From Prunus persica (Eukaryota; Streptophyta; Magnoliopsida; Rosales; Rosaceae), in assembly GCF_000346465.2 (NCBI RefSeq), contig NC_034009.1, positions 26,973,643 through 27,037,642 of the forward strand: 64,000 bases of DNA, read 5' to 3'. The position numbers were made by a program, and so were the translations under genes. This document shows, piece by piece, positions 43,413 through 57,128 of this stretch (positions within the stretch are counted from its first letter, which is position 1; every line of letters starts with the position of its first letter). The notes below the pieces were generated by a model, which did not search any database, had not been told where the DNA came from, and was given only the letters and a program-made list of their open reading frames with translations.

Positions 43413-44878
43413 TAGGGGTGGGCACGGTTCGGTTTGGTCCGGTTTCATCTTCAAACCACAGCTGAACCAATTAAACTTTTACGGTTCGGTGTGGTTCGGT
43501 TTGAGCTAAAATTAAAATGAAAACCGAACCAAACCAAACCATTCATATCCGGTTCGGTACGGTTTGGTTCGGCCGGTTTAGCATAAAAGAAAACATCATT
43601 TTCTCTGTGTCACCGAACATGTTCATTCTCAAGTTTCCTAATATCAAACGCATAAAACATTCACTAATCATACAAGAGGTAAAGAAAAAACATACAAAGA
43701 AAAGAAGCTGCAAGCAATAATAATTATTAGAGAACATGATTCTCAAAGAAATACAATCTTATTGTGCTTAATTATATAGTTATTACAAAGGAAAAAATAG
43801 GACTGGTGGTTTGGTGGCAATTCTCCACACTTGTATCTTCCCAAGTGCTGCACCAGCTTTTGTGTGGTATTAAAAACACTAAGGAGGCATGAGATTCCTC
43901 TGTTGGTTTCCTCCCCACGCATGTCTCTTCTGTTGTTCACAACATTTGATCTTTTCTCTTGTGAACAGGCATCAAACATTAATATCACATAAGCAACATT
44001 TTATATACATTATTCTATGAACAAAACTAAATCAAAGCAAGGTATGCTACAGTCTTTTTGTACAATAAAATAGATTAGCATATTTTACAACCATAAAAAT
44101 GAAAAATTAGGCCTCATAGAAAATACCATTTTATTTTTCAACTCTCTAACTTTTTATATATAACCAGTTATTGGAGACAATACAAAAAATAAAGTAGTAG
44201 ACAGAACTAGCATATTTTACAAACCCAGCTGATGATGACGATCCACCACCAACAATATTCCCATAATCAATCCTTGCATAACCTGGTGGTCGATGATGGA
44301 ACTTGGGTTTTGTAGAGATGGATTTCGCTGAGGACAAATGGGTGGGTTTCGCCGAGTTCGAATCATGTTGGCTTGAGTTAGCGTCGAGGGAGAGGGAGAG
44401 GGAGATGTAGCAGAGAGACAAAGAGAGAGGGAGAGGTAGCAGAGAGAGGGAGAGGTAGCAGAGAGAGATGGAGAAATAATGAGAGGGAGTTGCAGCTAGG
44501 GTTAAGAGACGAAGGAAGGGAGATAGGAGAGAGGCTCTTCTGAGGGAGAGAGAATGGTTAGATAACTTAGATGTGTCCGTGAGTTGTAGTTTTGGAGTCC
44601 AATCAAGTGTTGCAGGGTACATGGTACACTCTTAAATAACCACTCAAACCTTGCCACATGTAAACTAAATTAAATAAATAATAAATTGATTTATAATTGG
44701 TCCGGTTCGATTTAGGACAGTTTTTAAAACTCTCAAACCACAGCTGAACCAAACTAAACCGGTTCGGTTCGGTTTTTCAAAATGTTGACTTTTTCTTTAG
44801 TCAAAACCAAACCAAACCAATCCAATATAATCGGTTCGGCCGGATTGACCGGATCGGCCGGATTGATGCCCACCCCTA
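43413..44878. mobile_element. Non-autonomous hAT element, copy 2
   Basis: A 1466-bp element with the same TAGGGGTGGGC / GCCCACCCCTA termini, same orientation and same interior as 21937-23401, with only scattered single-base differences by eye. The perfect 8-bp duplication ATTTTAAG lies at 43405-43412 and 44879-44886. Different target duplications show two independent insertions rather than one segmental duplication. No transposase. Confidence 0.92.
44146..44622 (-). CDS. Internal 158-residue frame of hAT copy 2
   Basis: The counterpart of the frame in the first hAT copy. About three residue differences are visible (Lys/Asn, Ser/Ala, Arg/Gly). The non-repetitive C-terminal part (SAKSISTKPKFHHRPPGYA) could derive from a host gene. 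Translation is not demonstrated. Confidence 0.2.
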   Translation of the reverse strand: MYPATLDWTPKLQLTDTSKLSNHSLSLRRASLLSPFLRLLTLAATPSHYFSISLCYLSLSLLPLPLSLSLCYISLSLSLDANSSQHDSNSAKPTHLSSAKSISTKPKFHHRPPGYARIDYGNIVGGGSSSSAGFVKYASSVYYFIFCIVSNNWLYIKS

Positions 44879-44886
44879 ATTTTAAG

Positions 44887-46328
44887 TGTTATTGCGTTAT
44901 TGGACGAGAATAGCAAAAAATACTATCCCCGTTACATGAAAGTTTCTTCTCCCTTGGCACATGATTGGTTTTTTTTTTTTCTTTTTTTTTAATTTTAAAA
45001 TTAAGAAAATATAATATTGGTAGTTATATTCCATAAAAGTAGGATTTATTATCTGATTTTGTATTTAATTTTAATTTTTTTAATATGAAAAAAAATATGA
45101 ATTTACCATATTATCTTCATTTAATTAATAATTTCAATTCTTAATATTTGAATTAACCAAGGGCATTTTCTGATACTTTGAATGTTTTGTCATTCTCTAC
45201 CTTTTGCTATATATATATATTATTGAAATTGATTTCATGTTTATTATGAAATTATTTTCACATAACTAATAAAAAATTATAGGTGTCCAGCATTAAAATT
45301 TAAAACATAATTTAATACTTGAAAACCAGGAATGATATTGATAAGGAAAACATTTTATCTTGCACTCTAACATCTCTAATTTGTAGACTTGTAAACGGGT
45401 TGGATTTGGATTATATATACCTCAATTTACATTTGAATCCATTTATAATTAGATTATTGGATTCAAATTATCAAATTGCACTTATTAATCCATATCCATT
45501 AAGCATCGGGTTCGGATCGGATCGGATTATTATCATATTTATTTTGTGATGGACAAAAAATCAAATTTTCATTAGTAGCCTTGTTCTTTTATTGTATTTA
45601 TCTATTTTTAAATCAAATTTTGATATTTTATCATAAAAATTAGTTTTAATTGTATTTTTAGTGCATATACAACTAAAATTACTCATTTGACCAAAAAAAA
45701 AAAAACTAAAATTACTCATTTACACATATAAAACATTAATATAAAGCATAGAAAAATTAAATTATATTGCATACTAAGTTGGATCGGATTATTATCGAAT
45801 TGGATCAACTACAATTCATATTCGGATCCATTTATAATTGGATTATCGGATTGAGAAGTCCAATTCATCTCCTATTAATTACACCGGATTCGGATCAAAA
45901 TCCAATCTATTGATAGATCTACTAATTCGTGACTTTTCTCATTCCATGTAAGTAAACATGTTATTACATTGAAACAATGCGTCTACCAAAAAGAAAAAAA
46001 GGTTATTTGAAAAAGAACAGAAATTCAAAAACACCCCCAGCATAATTGAAAATGTTCTAAAACACCAGATTACATAATATTTACGTGCATTTCAACACAT
46101 TTGATTACATCTCACAACAGCGTTAGAGATTGTGTCGATTTGGTCAAATCTCTTGACCTGCTCAGGCACTTTGATGTCATATAAACTGCAACTGGAACTT
46201 CAACATTTGGAGAGAATGTTATCACGTACCAAATCTTGTCTACCTTGATAACTTGTCCTCCTTTCGATCTGAGAGACGCAGCGACTTATTTGAAGAAGCC
46301 AACAGAGTCTTCGAGACAATGTATAATT
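44887..46328. other. AT-rich intergenic DNA with old repeat relics
   Basis: 45380-45550 and 45780-45910 share GGATTATTATC and ATTCGGATC-type motifs (FGSDRI-like frames) and look like relics of one repeat. No gene is visible. The right end is the 3' flank of the MYND gene. Confidence 0.4.
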
Positions 46329-46861
46329 TTAGACAGACCACTTTGACATCCCGTAGAGGAAGCAATTCGAGTAGCAAGGAAGCCAGAGAACGCTGTCTTC
46401 CACCACCATTGGTTGCCTGAATGGATTTAATTGAATCTACAAGACAAGAGGCATGAATTTGGATATAATCAGATTAAGCATTTATGGTTCAATGCATGCT
46501 ATAAAACAACAGTCAAGTAAGGTTTAACGCACAGGGATATTGAGAGGACAGCCAGTTACACCAGTTATGCAGCTAGCTCCAAGATGACAAGCTTCTTTGC
46601 AGTAATCGGAAAAAACTGCTGGGATATCCATATCCTTTATTAGCTCCTGAAACACACATCCAGGCAACCAGCACAATTAAGAGAAACAAATTTAAATAAA
46701 AGAGGAACTGAAAAGAGAGATGTTTAGATATTAAAAACAGACAATAGTTGGTGGCCAGCTTGAATAAGCAGCAATTCCTGCATTTGGAGCAACAATTAAG
46801 TGCGGAGATGAATCCTGCCCACATTTGAGAAGTCATCAGAAACATATACGACTTAAATGAG

Positions 46862-46903
<42 letters not shown>

Positions 46904-49444
46904 GATCCTTGGCAAGAATGTTTATGTCCATTGAAAGAGACAGAAAGTACACGACCTGAGCTATATCCTTGTAACGGTCATGATAAAAGCCGCTTCTAAG
47001 TTGCAATGTAACTGTTGAAGGTTTACTAGTATGTGCATCCCAGCTGACAGTCTCACTTGAGGATTTACATACGCAATCTCTATCAAGGCAATGGGCATAA
47101 TTGCATAGCTCGATCATCTCACCATCTCTATCCATCTCAAAGAGGAAAAGGAGAATTAATTACAAATGAGAGGTAATCTTTAAGCGCTTTCCATAAGAGA
47201 CACCAAACACAAGCAAGCAACCCTTGTTTTATCTTCATGAGGTAAATTCGAATTCAAAACACCAGATGTAGATGAATCCCATGCAGAACATCATTTCAAA
47301 GTGTAGAACTGACCTATGTTGTGGAATTGCAGGCCCAACAAGCTCTATATGCACATGAACATTAGGAAAAAGTGCATGCAACTCTGAGAAGACAGAAAGC
47401 TGAAGAAGCTCTTTCTCAGGGCCTGTCAAAATTCAGTTCATGTAACAAAACTAAATTTTCAATATAACACTGACAATAAACCATAGATATGCAAACCAGA
47501 TAACTTACATGGCGACTGTTAAAAGGTTCATAAATCAAGAAAGGAAATTCCCAAAGTTACATCCGTAAATAAAAACAGTTCAGTAGAGGCTCCAAACTTT
47601 ATACTGCAAAATAGCACATTTAGAAAGATGAAACACATACCAAGATAGTGTATGTGCAATTTGTGGCTGATTCCAGAAGTCCACCTTCCTAAACCAGCTA
47701 CTTGAGTGGCATAGTAAATTGTAAGAGGCTGGAAAAAAAGAAAAGAACAAAGAAACAGGTGTTAATATTTGTGAAACATATCAACATTTCCAAAAACGAG
47801 CAGCAGATATACAGTATTAAAATGAATTCATGGATTTGGAAGGGAGAAAAACTTAAATTAGGCTCCCATATATTCAAGCCAATTAGGTATCGTTCCTTAG
47901 CATGCATACTCCCAACTCTCTTGTATAGACTAATAGCCAAAATGTAATACAAATTGTTTGAATTTGATATTTTATACGCAAATTCCAACTCTCAACTGAC
48001 AACTATATTATACCCGGTGGAGTAGCAAAGAAACAGGTGAATGCAGTGGGATGGACCTCCATTCATAGTACTCCTTCCAACTGGTTAAATGCTTTGATAT
48101 CATAGATAAAGGCTCTGCATGTGTGTATCATAAATTAATAAATATCAACTTTTATTGAATTATCTTAGCAAGATGAACAAGATGATACCAGTACATGGGC
48201 AAAAGGTATTTGAGAGATCCCAAGAATTATTTAACCTGCCAATGGAAAAAAAAAACATAGGTGAACAGAAATAGAATCAACATGGAAAACAAACTAATAC
48301 AGAGAATGTCAGATGTACCAGGCAGATCAATTAAAAACAAAAGAAACCTTGAACAATCAAAGGAAATAACTGAATTCCCACAACAACATTCATACAACCA
48401 CATTCCCATTTGATGGACCCCTCTTTTTTTCAAGACTGAACACCTAGTCTCCAGCTTTTCACACACCTGAAAGATCACACCCGGAAGAGACATCAGTGAT
48501 AACACTCAGATGGCAGAATAGAAAAGCACTACTCAAGGTTCCCTGTCTTAAAAAGAGAAAGAAATTGTTGATTACCTGAACAGTTGCTTCTTGAGTAAAA
48601 GTGAAAGGAAACTCATTCAAGATATCCATATGCTTCATATGTTGCTCCAACCTTCCGCACTCTTCTTTATGAGCAGGCCAATGCACAATCTACGATATTT
48701 ATCAAGTTGGAAAATAACTTAAATTCAAGGAAAATCATGACAACCATAAAATTTTATTGTCAATGGAAGTTAGAAAAAAATTGTCACCCACCGAGTAAAC
48801 AACATTCAGCCATAATGAAATTGAGCAGTGAGGGAATGAGCACAGTGAGAAGACTTAGCAACCAATGTAAACATACAGGCACATGCCTAGATGTGGTGAA
48901 CCTATTCACATGGACTATAATGCTAACACCCAAATAATCAGCTAACCCATTATCAGTAATTTATTTCTTTTTTGAGTTACTTTGGTCTTATTAGCTCAAC
49001 TGCAATATTATTTTGTTGTGGGCATGAGCTACCACTGAAGATACTATTCTAAGCTGCAAACCAAGAACCTAGACCCAAGCCGACAGACCTTTTAAAATCA
49101 ATTTCTCCCTTCCTCACACGCCATTTCTGCACAAGTTAAGACTAACCCAATTGTTGCTCTCTTAAATGAAAGCTAAAAACATAGCTAAATATCAGAAGCC
49201 ATGAAAAAATCAAGAATAAGGCTTCCACACTTGTATTTTTAAAACTAAGCTGTCCATGTTTTGCAGCATGCTTATGAATTTCTGATTTGCTTTCAAAGCA
49301 CAGCCAATCGTTATAAAAAAAAGTCATGCAAATTAGAAGCACCTGATGAGAAACAGAGCAATAAGCAACAGCTCCACAGCGAGCACATCTTCTTGTGACT
49401 GGTCCTGTGCACCGAGTCCCCTGTCTCTTCCCGGCACACTCCAT
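46329..49444 (-). CDS. MYND zinc-finger protein (381 aa, 11 exons)
   Basis: Minus-strand exons: 49343-49444, 48576-48689, 48348-48466, 48189-48235, 48014-48114, 47641-47728, 47314-47422, 46956-47127, 46743-46814, 46533-46646 and 46329-46436. All joins keep the frame. The N-terminus is a MYND finger: C12, then [17 protein letters not shown] (C20, C23, C29, H33), then HWPAHKEEC, a zinc-binding protein-interaction module. The rest is a conserved domain ending [20 protein letters not shown] and resembles the mammalian ZMYND15-type C-terminal region. Exon 8 uses the ATAG acceptor at 47128; the GAG acceptor just upstream would shift the frame. The last intron's donor is GTGCGT, and without splicing the frame would stop at once. 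A TA microsatellite (46866-46900) lies in the intron before exon 9. Probably a nuclear or cytosolic adaptor; function in plants unknown to me. Confidence 0.9.
46866..46900. repeat. (TA)n microsatellite in an intron of the MYND gene
   Basis: A TA tract of about 17 units between exon 8 (46956-47127) and exon 9 (46743-46814), expected to be length-variable. Confidence 0.85.
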
Positions 49445-52400
49445 AGTTTCGAAGAAGCTTTTGCTCTTCCTCAGTTCCTCTCAATTTCCGTTTTTGAACT
49501 TGGGCACGTTTATACTGTACGGTCTGCGGCCCTTGGAAAACTCTGGGCCTTTCCAAGTCAACCCATATTGGCAACTAAGCCCATTTTGTGATGAAGTTTG
49601 AAGCCCATTAAAAGACGGATTCTTAATAATCGTTCGATCTTATTGCATAGTTATTATTGGACTGCTAAATTAAACCCTTCATTATACTCCTTAACATAAC
49701 CCCTCATTACACAAGCTCTCGCAAAAATATAAGTCATTTTCATTCCCTTTATTAGGAAGATGACTCGTTAAGCAAAATATATCCACACACTAGCAACAAA
49801 TTTAAAAAAACAAGCAAAACATATCCACCTTTTTCTCAGCTTGCATTTTCCATACGATAGGAAATGGGGTCGGTTGGATTGGCTGTTGCAAGATTCTGTG
49901 CTTTCCCTACAGCTTTCTGTCATTTTCTCAATTATCAAACCCAACAACTGATTGAGTGATAAGTTTATTAGTTTAAGCATGAACAAAAAGAGAACGCTAA
50001 ACTTTTCAATCCCAAAAAAAATACACTTTGTATTATAAGGATATATTAAAATGTTGAATTCTTGTTTAAAAAAAAGAAAAAAGAAAATTTACCACATGAT
50101 TTTTCCACCATTCATCTAGCATGGCTTCTGAGCCCTCCTAACATATGTTTTTTCCTCTCCCTTCAATGCCATTATTTTCAGAGTGATGAGATTCCTTTCA
50201 ATCAAATATTATATTCCCATAATATCCCATCATCTTCAGTTTAGTCAATTGTCCCTCTCATATCTTCAAACCTAAAATGTCCTTTGTGTTTTTGTGTTGA
50301 AAAGATGGAAGGTGTTTTCATTGCCTGTTTGGTAAAGAGAGATCCAATACTCCAATAAATTAAATTTGTTAGTACAAGAAACAACAAGAAAAAGATGCCC
50401 CAAATCACACTCAATTACAAAAAGCAAGATGCCATATCTTCAAAGAAAAAGAAGGATCATTCACACACATCACACACACACGGTGATTCCAGCTTTTTTA
50501 CCTTCAAAGTCATAAAGAATAATCTATCTTTTTTACCTCCATAAATAATAATAAAAAATATTTCTCGTTAGACTATGACTATTGAGACTTACGATAAAGA
50601 AATACATTTAAGATACTCGATGATAGTTTTTATATCGTTGAGAAATATATTTTTTCCAAATTATTAGTGGCTGGCACCAATTTTATTAAACATGACATGT
50701 TTGAGTTTTTGCATAAATAATAAATAATTCACGTGACAATATTTTTATCCTTGATGTGGAAAGAGATTTCGAGCTCATCAGTAAATCGGAGGGACCATAC
50801 AGTTAGTTATGAGTGTCTAATTAAAAAATGATGCATTTGTTACGAAATGGGGCGTGTAACGATTGGGCTATACGAAGCGCCAAATTATATTAGAAATTGA
50901 CAATAAATAATAAAGTAGAATGTGTGTAAAGCTGGCCCGATGGATGGTATGGTATATGGGACAGTGGGGAGTGTTGGCCCCACACTATCAATGGTCTTTT
51001 GATAATCATGCAAAGGTGCCGGGGCAATATAAATTTGTGGGACCTGATTGATGCCCCAATTTGAGATTATGTTTGACCCAAGTGAAACGTTTAATTGGAT
51101 CTCATTGTAAAAAAGAGTTGGTTTATGAATGCTTTTCATGATTACAAAGTCAACCAATTCTTAATAGCTCTTCCAAATTCAAGGCGAATATTTGAAACCT
51201 TTGTATAATACTATAATATGTTGTGGAGACTAGGACTAATTAGTTTGTTGATTAGAAGATTTCAACCCATAATTTAAGCCACCATACCATAAGCCATAAG
51301 CCATAAGCCATAAGCCATAAGCCATAAGCCATAAGGTGGGTGTAAATGCATGTATCTGGCAATGTACCCTAAAATTTACAAAATTAGTACATTATTGGTA
51401 TGTAATCATAAATGAAATAAAGAATGAAAAACTAATGTTATTGGTTTTTTTGTATATTGTTAGTACATAAAACATTACAGACTAATAACAAGCCCCAAAA
51501 TTAAAATAAATAATGTTATCGATAATCATTCACGCATATAAAACCATCGTTTGTACATATCAGTTCTATAATGCATCACCGCACATACATTAACGACTCG
51601 TAGCCGCTTTTAAGTTGATAAGTGGCGTAAACTATTGAACAACTGCACCAAACGTTGGGCACAAATTGTGTCACGCGTTAGATAAGATGAAACCGCAGTT
51701 GAAGAGATTGTGATGACAACCATCAAATCGGTAGTAAATACGAGTAGGAGGTGGGAAATCAATCTTGGAAAGACAGTACGAGCGATGATATCTCCCAGAT
51801 TTGATCTGCAGTGTCTGAATAATATATATTTTGAATTTTGGTAGCAAAAGTCCAACCAAGAAAAAGGCCAATCTTTGGTCCCACTCCAGATTATTTTGGG
51901 ACTTCCAAATCTCCTCAATTCTATCTTTTGTCTCGTTGTCTTAGCACGTACACACACACACACCCATGTTGGGACCTTAGCCAAACTTTTATTTTCTTCA
52001 ATTACCAAAAAAGAAATTATTTTTCTTTAATAAACTATGGTCCATATTCCATGGCCATAGGGATAAGCTTTACACACCAAACAAAACCTAAATGCTCTTT
52101 TTCATTTATTTTAGTTTTAAGCAATAATCACCTTTCACTTTCCTAATGTTAACTTCCTCAAAGCCTTAACCACAGTATCGAAAGTAAACTTTTTAGCATA
52201 TGCTTCCGCGATGTTAGATCATGATCAGACTCAATTTTTAATTTGGTTCGCTAATTTTTCTTTTCAATTATTTGTAAAATTTTGTATGATCTTCGGAATT
52301 TAAAATCCAAAGTGAGAATTAGTTGTAATTTTTATTTTGATGTAAAGATTATAAATAAATAAAAAATCGTTACCACAATAAAAATATACATAAAAGAAAA

Positions 52401-53121
52401 TTGGAAAGGGGGTACGTAGCACGAGGTAGCACGTGGAAGGAGAGGCGGTGGTGGGGTCAAGCCAAGATTCGTGAGGAGATACTGATGCCAAGTCTTTTTA
52501 TTGCAAACCAACAAAACACTGCACCACTCGGGGAACTCCCCCGGTCACTATGTATGTACCAAACCCACAGTCAATGCCACCGGTAAAATCCGGTTCCCAC
52601 CAATTTTCCCGCGTTTTTATACCCCCATTTCGGGACTCGCGCTGGTCACTTCCCAATTCTCAATTCCACACCCAACGATTTGACGGCGCGGCCCACCGCT
52701 GACCACCGGTCAACGCCTCGACCCGTTACCCAGCACAGACCCCGACATTGACCAATATCTCGCGATGGCCGAGATACCGGGGTTTGATTTGGAAGATCGC
52801 ACCAAAGTGGATTTCAGAATCTCAGCGTTTTATGGCTTAAAATTAAAAAAAATGAACGAAAAAAAAAAGTAGATTTTTGAGATTTGGTAGAGAGAGAAAA
52901 GATTTGATTTTGCGAAAGAGACCAATACACAGCAATACTATATTACAGAGGGAAGAAACACACACGCAGCACGCTGGTGACGAAGACAGACAATTTTGCC
53001 TGATTTTCATTTCTTCTCTCCTCTGTATAAAACATTGGCCACAAAGGCAGAGCAAGCCTTTGTTCTACAACCAAGCCAAAATAAAGAACCAATCCAGTTT
53101 TGTCTCACTCTGACTCGGAAG
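49445..53121. other. Intergenic DNA between the MYND and response-regulator genes
   Basis: 49445-49570 is the MYND promoter side, including a GGGCCTTTCC-type stretch. 50380-51280 and 51340-52780 are AT-rich with no recognisable gene. A 7-bp minisatellite lies at 51287-51335. 52790-53121 is the likely promoter and leader of the response regulator. Confidence 0.45.
51287..51335. repeat. (CCATAAG)7 minisatellite
   Basis: Seven perfect tandem copies of the heptamer CCATAAG. It is not the plant telomere repeat CCCTAAA. Confidence 0.9.
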
Positions 53122-54113
53122 ATGGCCAGGAGCGGCGTCGTTTCGTGGCGGAGGAGGTCGGAGAAGCTCGACGGGTTCGATATGTCGCCAATGAACTCCG
53201 AAGAAGCTCACGTCCTCGCCGTCGATGACAGCCTCGTCGACCGCAAGGTCATTGAGCGCTTGCTTAGAATTTCTTCTTGCAAAGGTAACACTGAAAACAG
53301 AGCTTCATTTCTGAGAAACACCGTCGATTTTTTAGCTCTATGTGATTTTGAATTTGATTTTTGGTTGGAATGTGCAGTGACGGCTGTGGATAGTGGAAGG
53401 AGAGCTCTGCAATTCCTTGGCTTGGACGACGACAAGAGCTCCTCCGTCGGATTCGATGTAAGCTTGTTTGATTAACAAATCTTAATCCAAATTCGTAATA
53501 AATTTCATCAATAAACTTTGAATTTCGAATAATAATTTCGTTGCGATTAAATTATAGGGCTTGAAGGTGGATCTGATTATCACTGACTACTGTATGCCTG
53601 GCATGACCGGGTACGAATTGCTCAAGAAAATCAAGGAATCTTCAGCTCTCAAAGAGATTCCCGTTGTGATTATGTCATCTGAGAACGTTTTGGCGCGCAT
53701 AGACAGGTAAATTTCTTCGTCAATGCAATTATTTTCATTGAAATTAATCAATTATTGTGCATGATTTTGATGTTTGATTTTAAACTCGAATTTTGGTGTT
53801 CGGCAGGTGTTTGGAAGAAGGCGCAGAAGACTTCATAGTGAAACCGGTGAAGTTATCGGACGTGAAGAGGCTCAAGGACTACATGACGAGAGAGGCCGGA
53901 CTGGAAGGGAGTGGGATGAAGAAGAGAAAGCTACGCGAGCCTTGTGATCTGCCTTCCTCACCACCGTCCATTCTACCATCGTCACCCTCGTCCTCCTTAT
54001 CGTCACCGTCGAAATCTCCGTCGCCTCCTCTGTCATCGTCGTTCTCGGCTCCCTCGTCGCCGACGTCGCTTGATTCCCCAATCCGACGGCTCAAAATGAC
54101 CAACACTGATTAG
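53122..54113 (+). CDS. Type-A response regulator, ARR3/ARR4-like (232 aa)
   Basis: Four plus-strand exons, 53122-53284, 53378-53457, 53558-53706 and 53807-54113, with GT-AG introns and frame kept. The receiver domain runs from ~29 to 155: acidic pair D35/D36 ([17 protein letters not shown]), phospho-acceptor D91 ([16 protein letters not shown]), S121 (VVIMSSEN) and K143 ([15 protein letters not shown]). There is no DNA-binding GARP domain; instead there is a Ser/Pro-rich tail ending [12 protein letters not shown]. This makes it a type-A regulator, phosphorylated by histidine-phosphotransfer proteins and damping cytokinin signalling. The start [16 protein letters not shown] and the SPIRR end resemble ARR3/ARR4. 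Type-A genes are usually cytokinin-induced through type-B sites; I did not verify these in the promoter. Confidence 0.95.
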
Positions 54114-56362
54114 ATCAACCGAACCCGACGCAATCACTTTTTATTCATCGGGGAAAAACTGCAATTACCCGTTTAACCGGTTTTTGTTGAATTACCTTCT
54201 CTTTTTTTGGTTTTGTTTTGGTTTGCCTTTGATTTCTTTTGTTTGTTTATATATGACTGTGATTTACACATTAATACTACTGATTAACTGATTACTTTTC
54301 TAAAATCTTCAATTAAACAATCAATTCCAGTTCTTTGACTTTGACTTTATTTGCATCTTTAAAATTCACTTTTGAGTATTCATAAGATTCACATATGATT
54401 AAAATCTTCTTTTGACAAACAATTTGCAATTCAAACTTATAACACATTATTTTTCTCCAAACATCATGTGAAAATACCATTATCCATGGTTAGGATGTTC
54501 AGATGTTATAAGAAAAAGAAATGGGTTAGTGGATTAGCTTGAAACAAATAAAATTTATAATTAAGAAAAGAAAAAGAAAAAGACAGAGATAAAAAAAGGA
54601 GCTGTATCGTGCTGTACACATACATAGTGTTGAATCGGGATTGAATTTGATTTGGTTGAGTTGGAGAGATAAGCTTGCAAGATCTTGTCTGGTAGAGAGA
54701 ATATTGGAATGGGATTGTGAATTAGACGTGTCACAAAATGCTCCCTTTGGCAGGGACTAGGACACCTTGGTTCGTTTGGGACCTTTTCCCCTTGTCCTCA
54801 ACACCCTCAACTCCAGTTTCTCATGTCTCATTGTCTGTTTGGGAGTGGTATGCTTATCATATGCTCTCTTCTCAAATCTTCATAGTTGGGATGAGAACCA
54901 CTCATGCTCCATATACCATTTTCAACTCCGATTAATGAATGATTGATAGACCATTGATGTATGTGAGATAATTTTGTCTACGCATTATGGCAGCAATGTA
55001 TGTGTGCAACGTTTTTTTATGACAAAAGAAAAAGGGTACTAATTTTCTCATTTTTTTTATTCGCTTACACTCTATTTTTTTATATAAATGATATGTTCTC
55101 ACTTCTCTTTTGTTCGCTTACACTCTTTTTTATCTTATAGTAAAAAGTACTAAAAAACAAAAAAGAATATAAGTGGATAAAAGAGAAGTGACAAAATCAC
55201 CGCTCAAGAAAAATGTGTATGCACATTTATTAACGTTTTCCATAAAACTTAAAATTAGAATTGGTTTGGAAAATTGAAGAGATTGATGATACTTGCAGGT
55301 GTGGCAAATCTTTGAGGAAATATCATTGGACCCACATCAGAGAGTAGATAGCAGGGTGTAGAGCTGTAGAAATTTTTTTGAATCTTATTATTATTATTAT
55401 TATTATTGTGAATCAAAGGAAAAGGAAGATGTGGGTCTAGACTAGTGGTTGTGACTGCTTAGGCTTTTGGTCTCAACAAAGGCATCAACGTTTATTGATC
55501 AAGGTGCCACCAAGGCAAGGAACAATCAATGTAACAAGGTAAAATTTGAACGAAAAGTACGTTAAATCTAATTATAAGGCCATCTTCAACTTATGAGGCC
55601 AAATTCAAAGTATTCTAAATTTTAGTTCATTTTATTTCTCAATTAAAGAAAATTAAAGGGTCAAAATTTAGAAAAACACAAACTTTTGGCCAAATGCCTA
55701 GACTGGAAATTTTTTTGGTGTAGCCCACTGAAGGCTTATGCAACCCATGTGCAAGGAAGATTTTGTGGGCCCCGCTCTGCTACAGTGCTGCATTTGTCGT
55801 CTTGCCACGTGGCAGCAACTGGTGATGTTGCTGTTGGAATCCAATGGCAAAAACAATTCAAACATCTCTCTTTTTTTATTATTATTAAAAATAATTCCAA
55901 TAGTAACTCAAATCAACGATTCATATTAAATCTAACAATTTAAATTTAAATTTAATGGTCAAAATAATATTTAAAATTAATGTAAATCAGATCCAACCCC
56001 AAAACTTACTCCAAACTCTATAAATACCCACCAATTTCTCAAATAATCTATCAAAACTATTTTTTATATTTCTCAAATTATTTTTCCTTTACCAATTTCA
56101 TCAATCTCCTTTCATTCTTATTGAAGATGTCTACAAAATATGATTGTAATTACCAAAGTATGTGTATTGTATGTCCTCCACCTGACGTTTAGGTTATGGA
56201 TTAATTATTTTAGTTATTTATTGTACAGATCTTATGATATTTGTAGGTAAAAAACGATGTACATTTAAGGACTACTCCATTTCCATACGTTTTTACATCC
56301 AACAACCTGGGCCCCACGAGACAAAAGGAAAAAAGGTCCCATAGTTCTTCAACTACCTTGTT

Positions 56363-56403
<41 letters not shown>

Positions 56404-57128
56404 TCTTGTGGTATTTTGGTATTAATAGTCGATACAAGTTACCTAAGCACCAAAATGTTGTCGGAAAAAGTTACAAATCTATATAGATCAGCAGCGTATG
56501 TATAAATCTTCTCACGATATGAATTTTTATGTTAGAATTAGAACATCTGATTATTCTAATTTTGTCAACCAAGGTGCATGCAATGCAACTAGAAGATTTC
56601 ATCGTCAGCCAGAACACTAGAATCGTGAACATGAACACTAGAAATTGATCTTGTCTTGGCTCTCAACCTGAAGCTAATTATATATTTAAGAATTAAGACG
56701 CACCTGGGTTTAATTATTGTAGTTTTCAAACATTTGTCAAGTGACTTTATTCAACCTGATTTGTTGTAGCAATAGTTTTTCTAACGACATTCATTTTGGT
56801 TCGAAATAAAAATACTAGTGTATAGTAATAATAGAATTCTCTCATGCACATAATTCTATTTAAATATAGTAATAATCGATTGATCACTCAATTGCGTCTA
56901 ATTAATATTATATGCATGCTTAAATGAATGAAATTAATAACAATTGATCATGCGTGAGAGCATGCACACATGAAATTTAGTATACGCATTAGTGACCTGC
57001 ATGCAATGAGAATTCTCAATACTATAAAGTAGATGTAGGGTATGGTCGTCCAGTTTCACAGGATTTGATCTCTCAAACTTTCCAATAACAATTAATCAGA
57101 GTGAGCCTCAACCATATATATTTATATT
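54114..57128. other. Intergenic DNA with transposon relics
   Basis: 54114-55560 is AT-rich with a short ATT tract (55387-55406) and no gene. 55575-56150 resembles the 5' part of a plant Harbinger-type element: it starts GGCCATCTTCAACTTATGAGG and has a CTCTATAAATACCCACCAAT promoter-like motif before an ATG. No transposase follows. 56369-56400 is a (GA)n tract. 56400-57128 holds nothing else I recognise. Confidence 0.4.

Noticed and set aside
51287..51335. Interstitial telomere repeat
   Set aside because: The unit is CCATAAG, not CCCTAAA.
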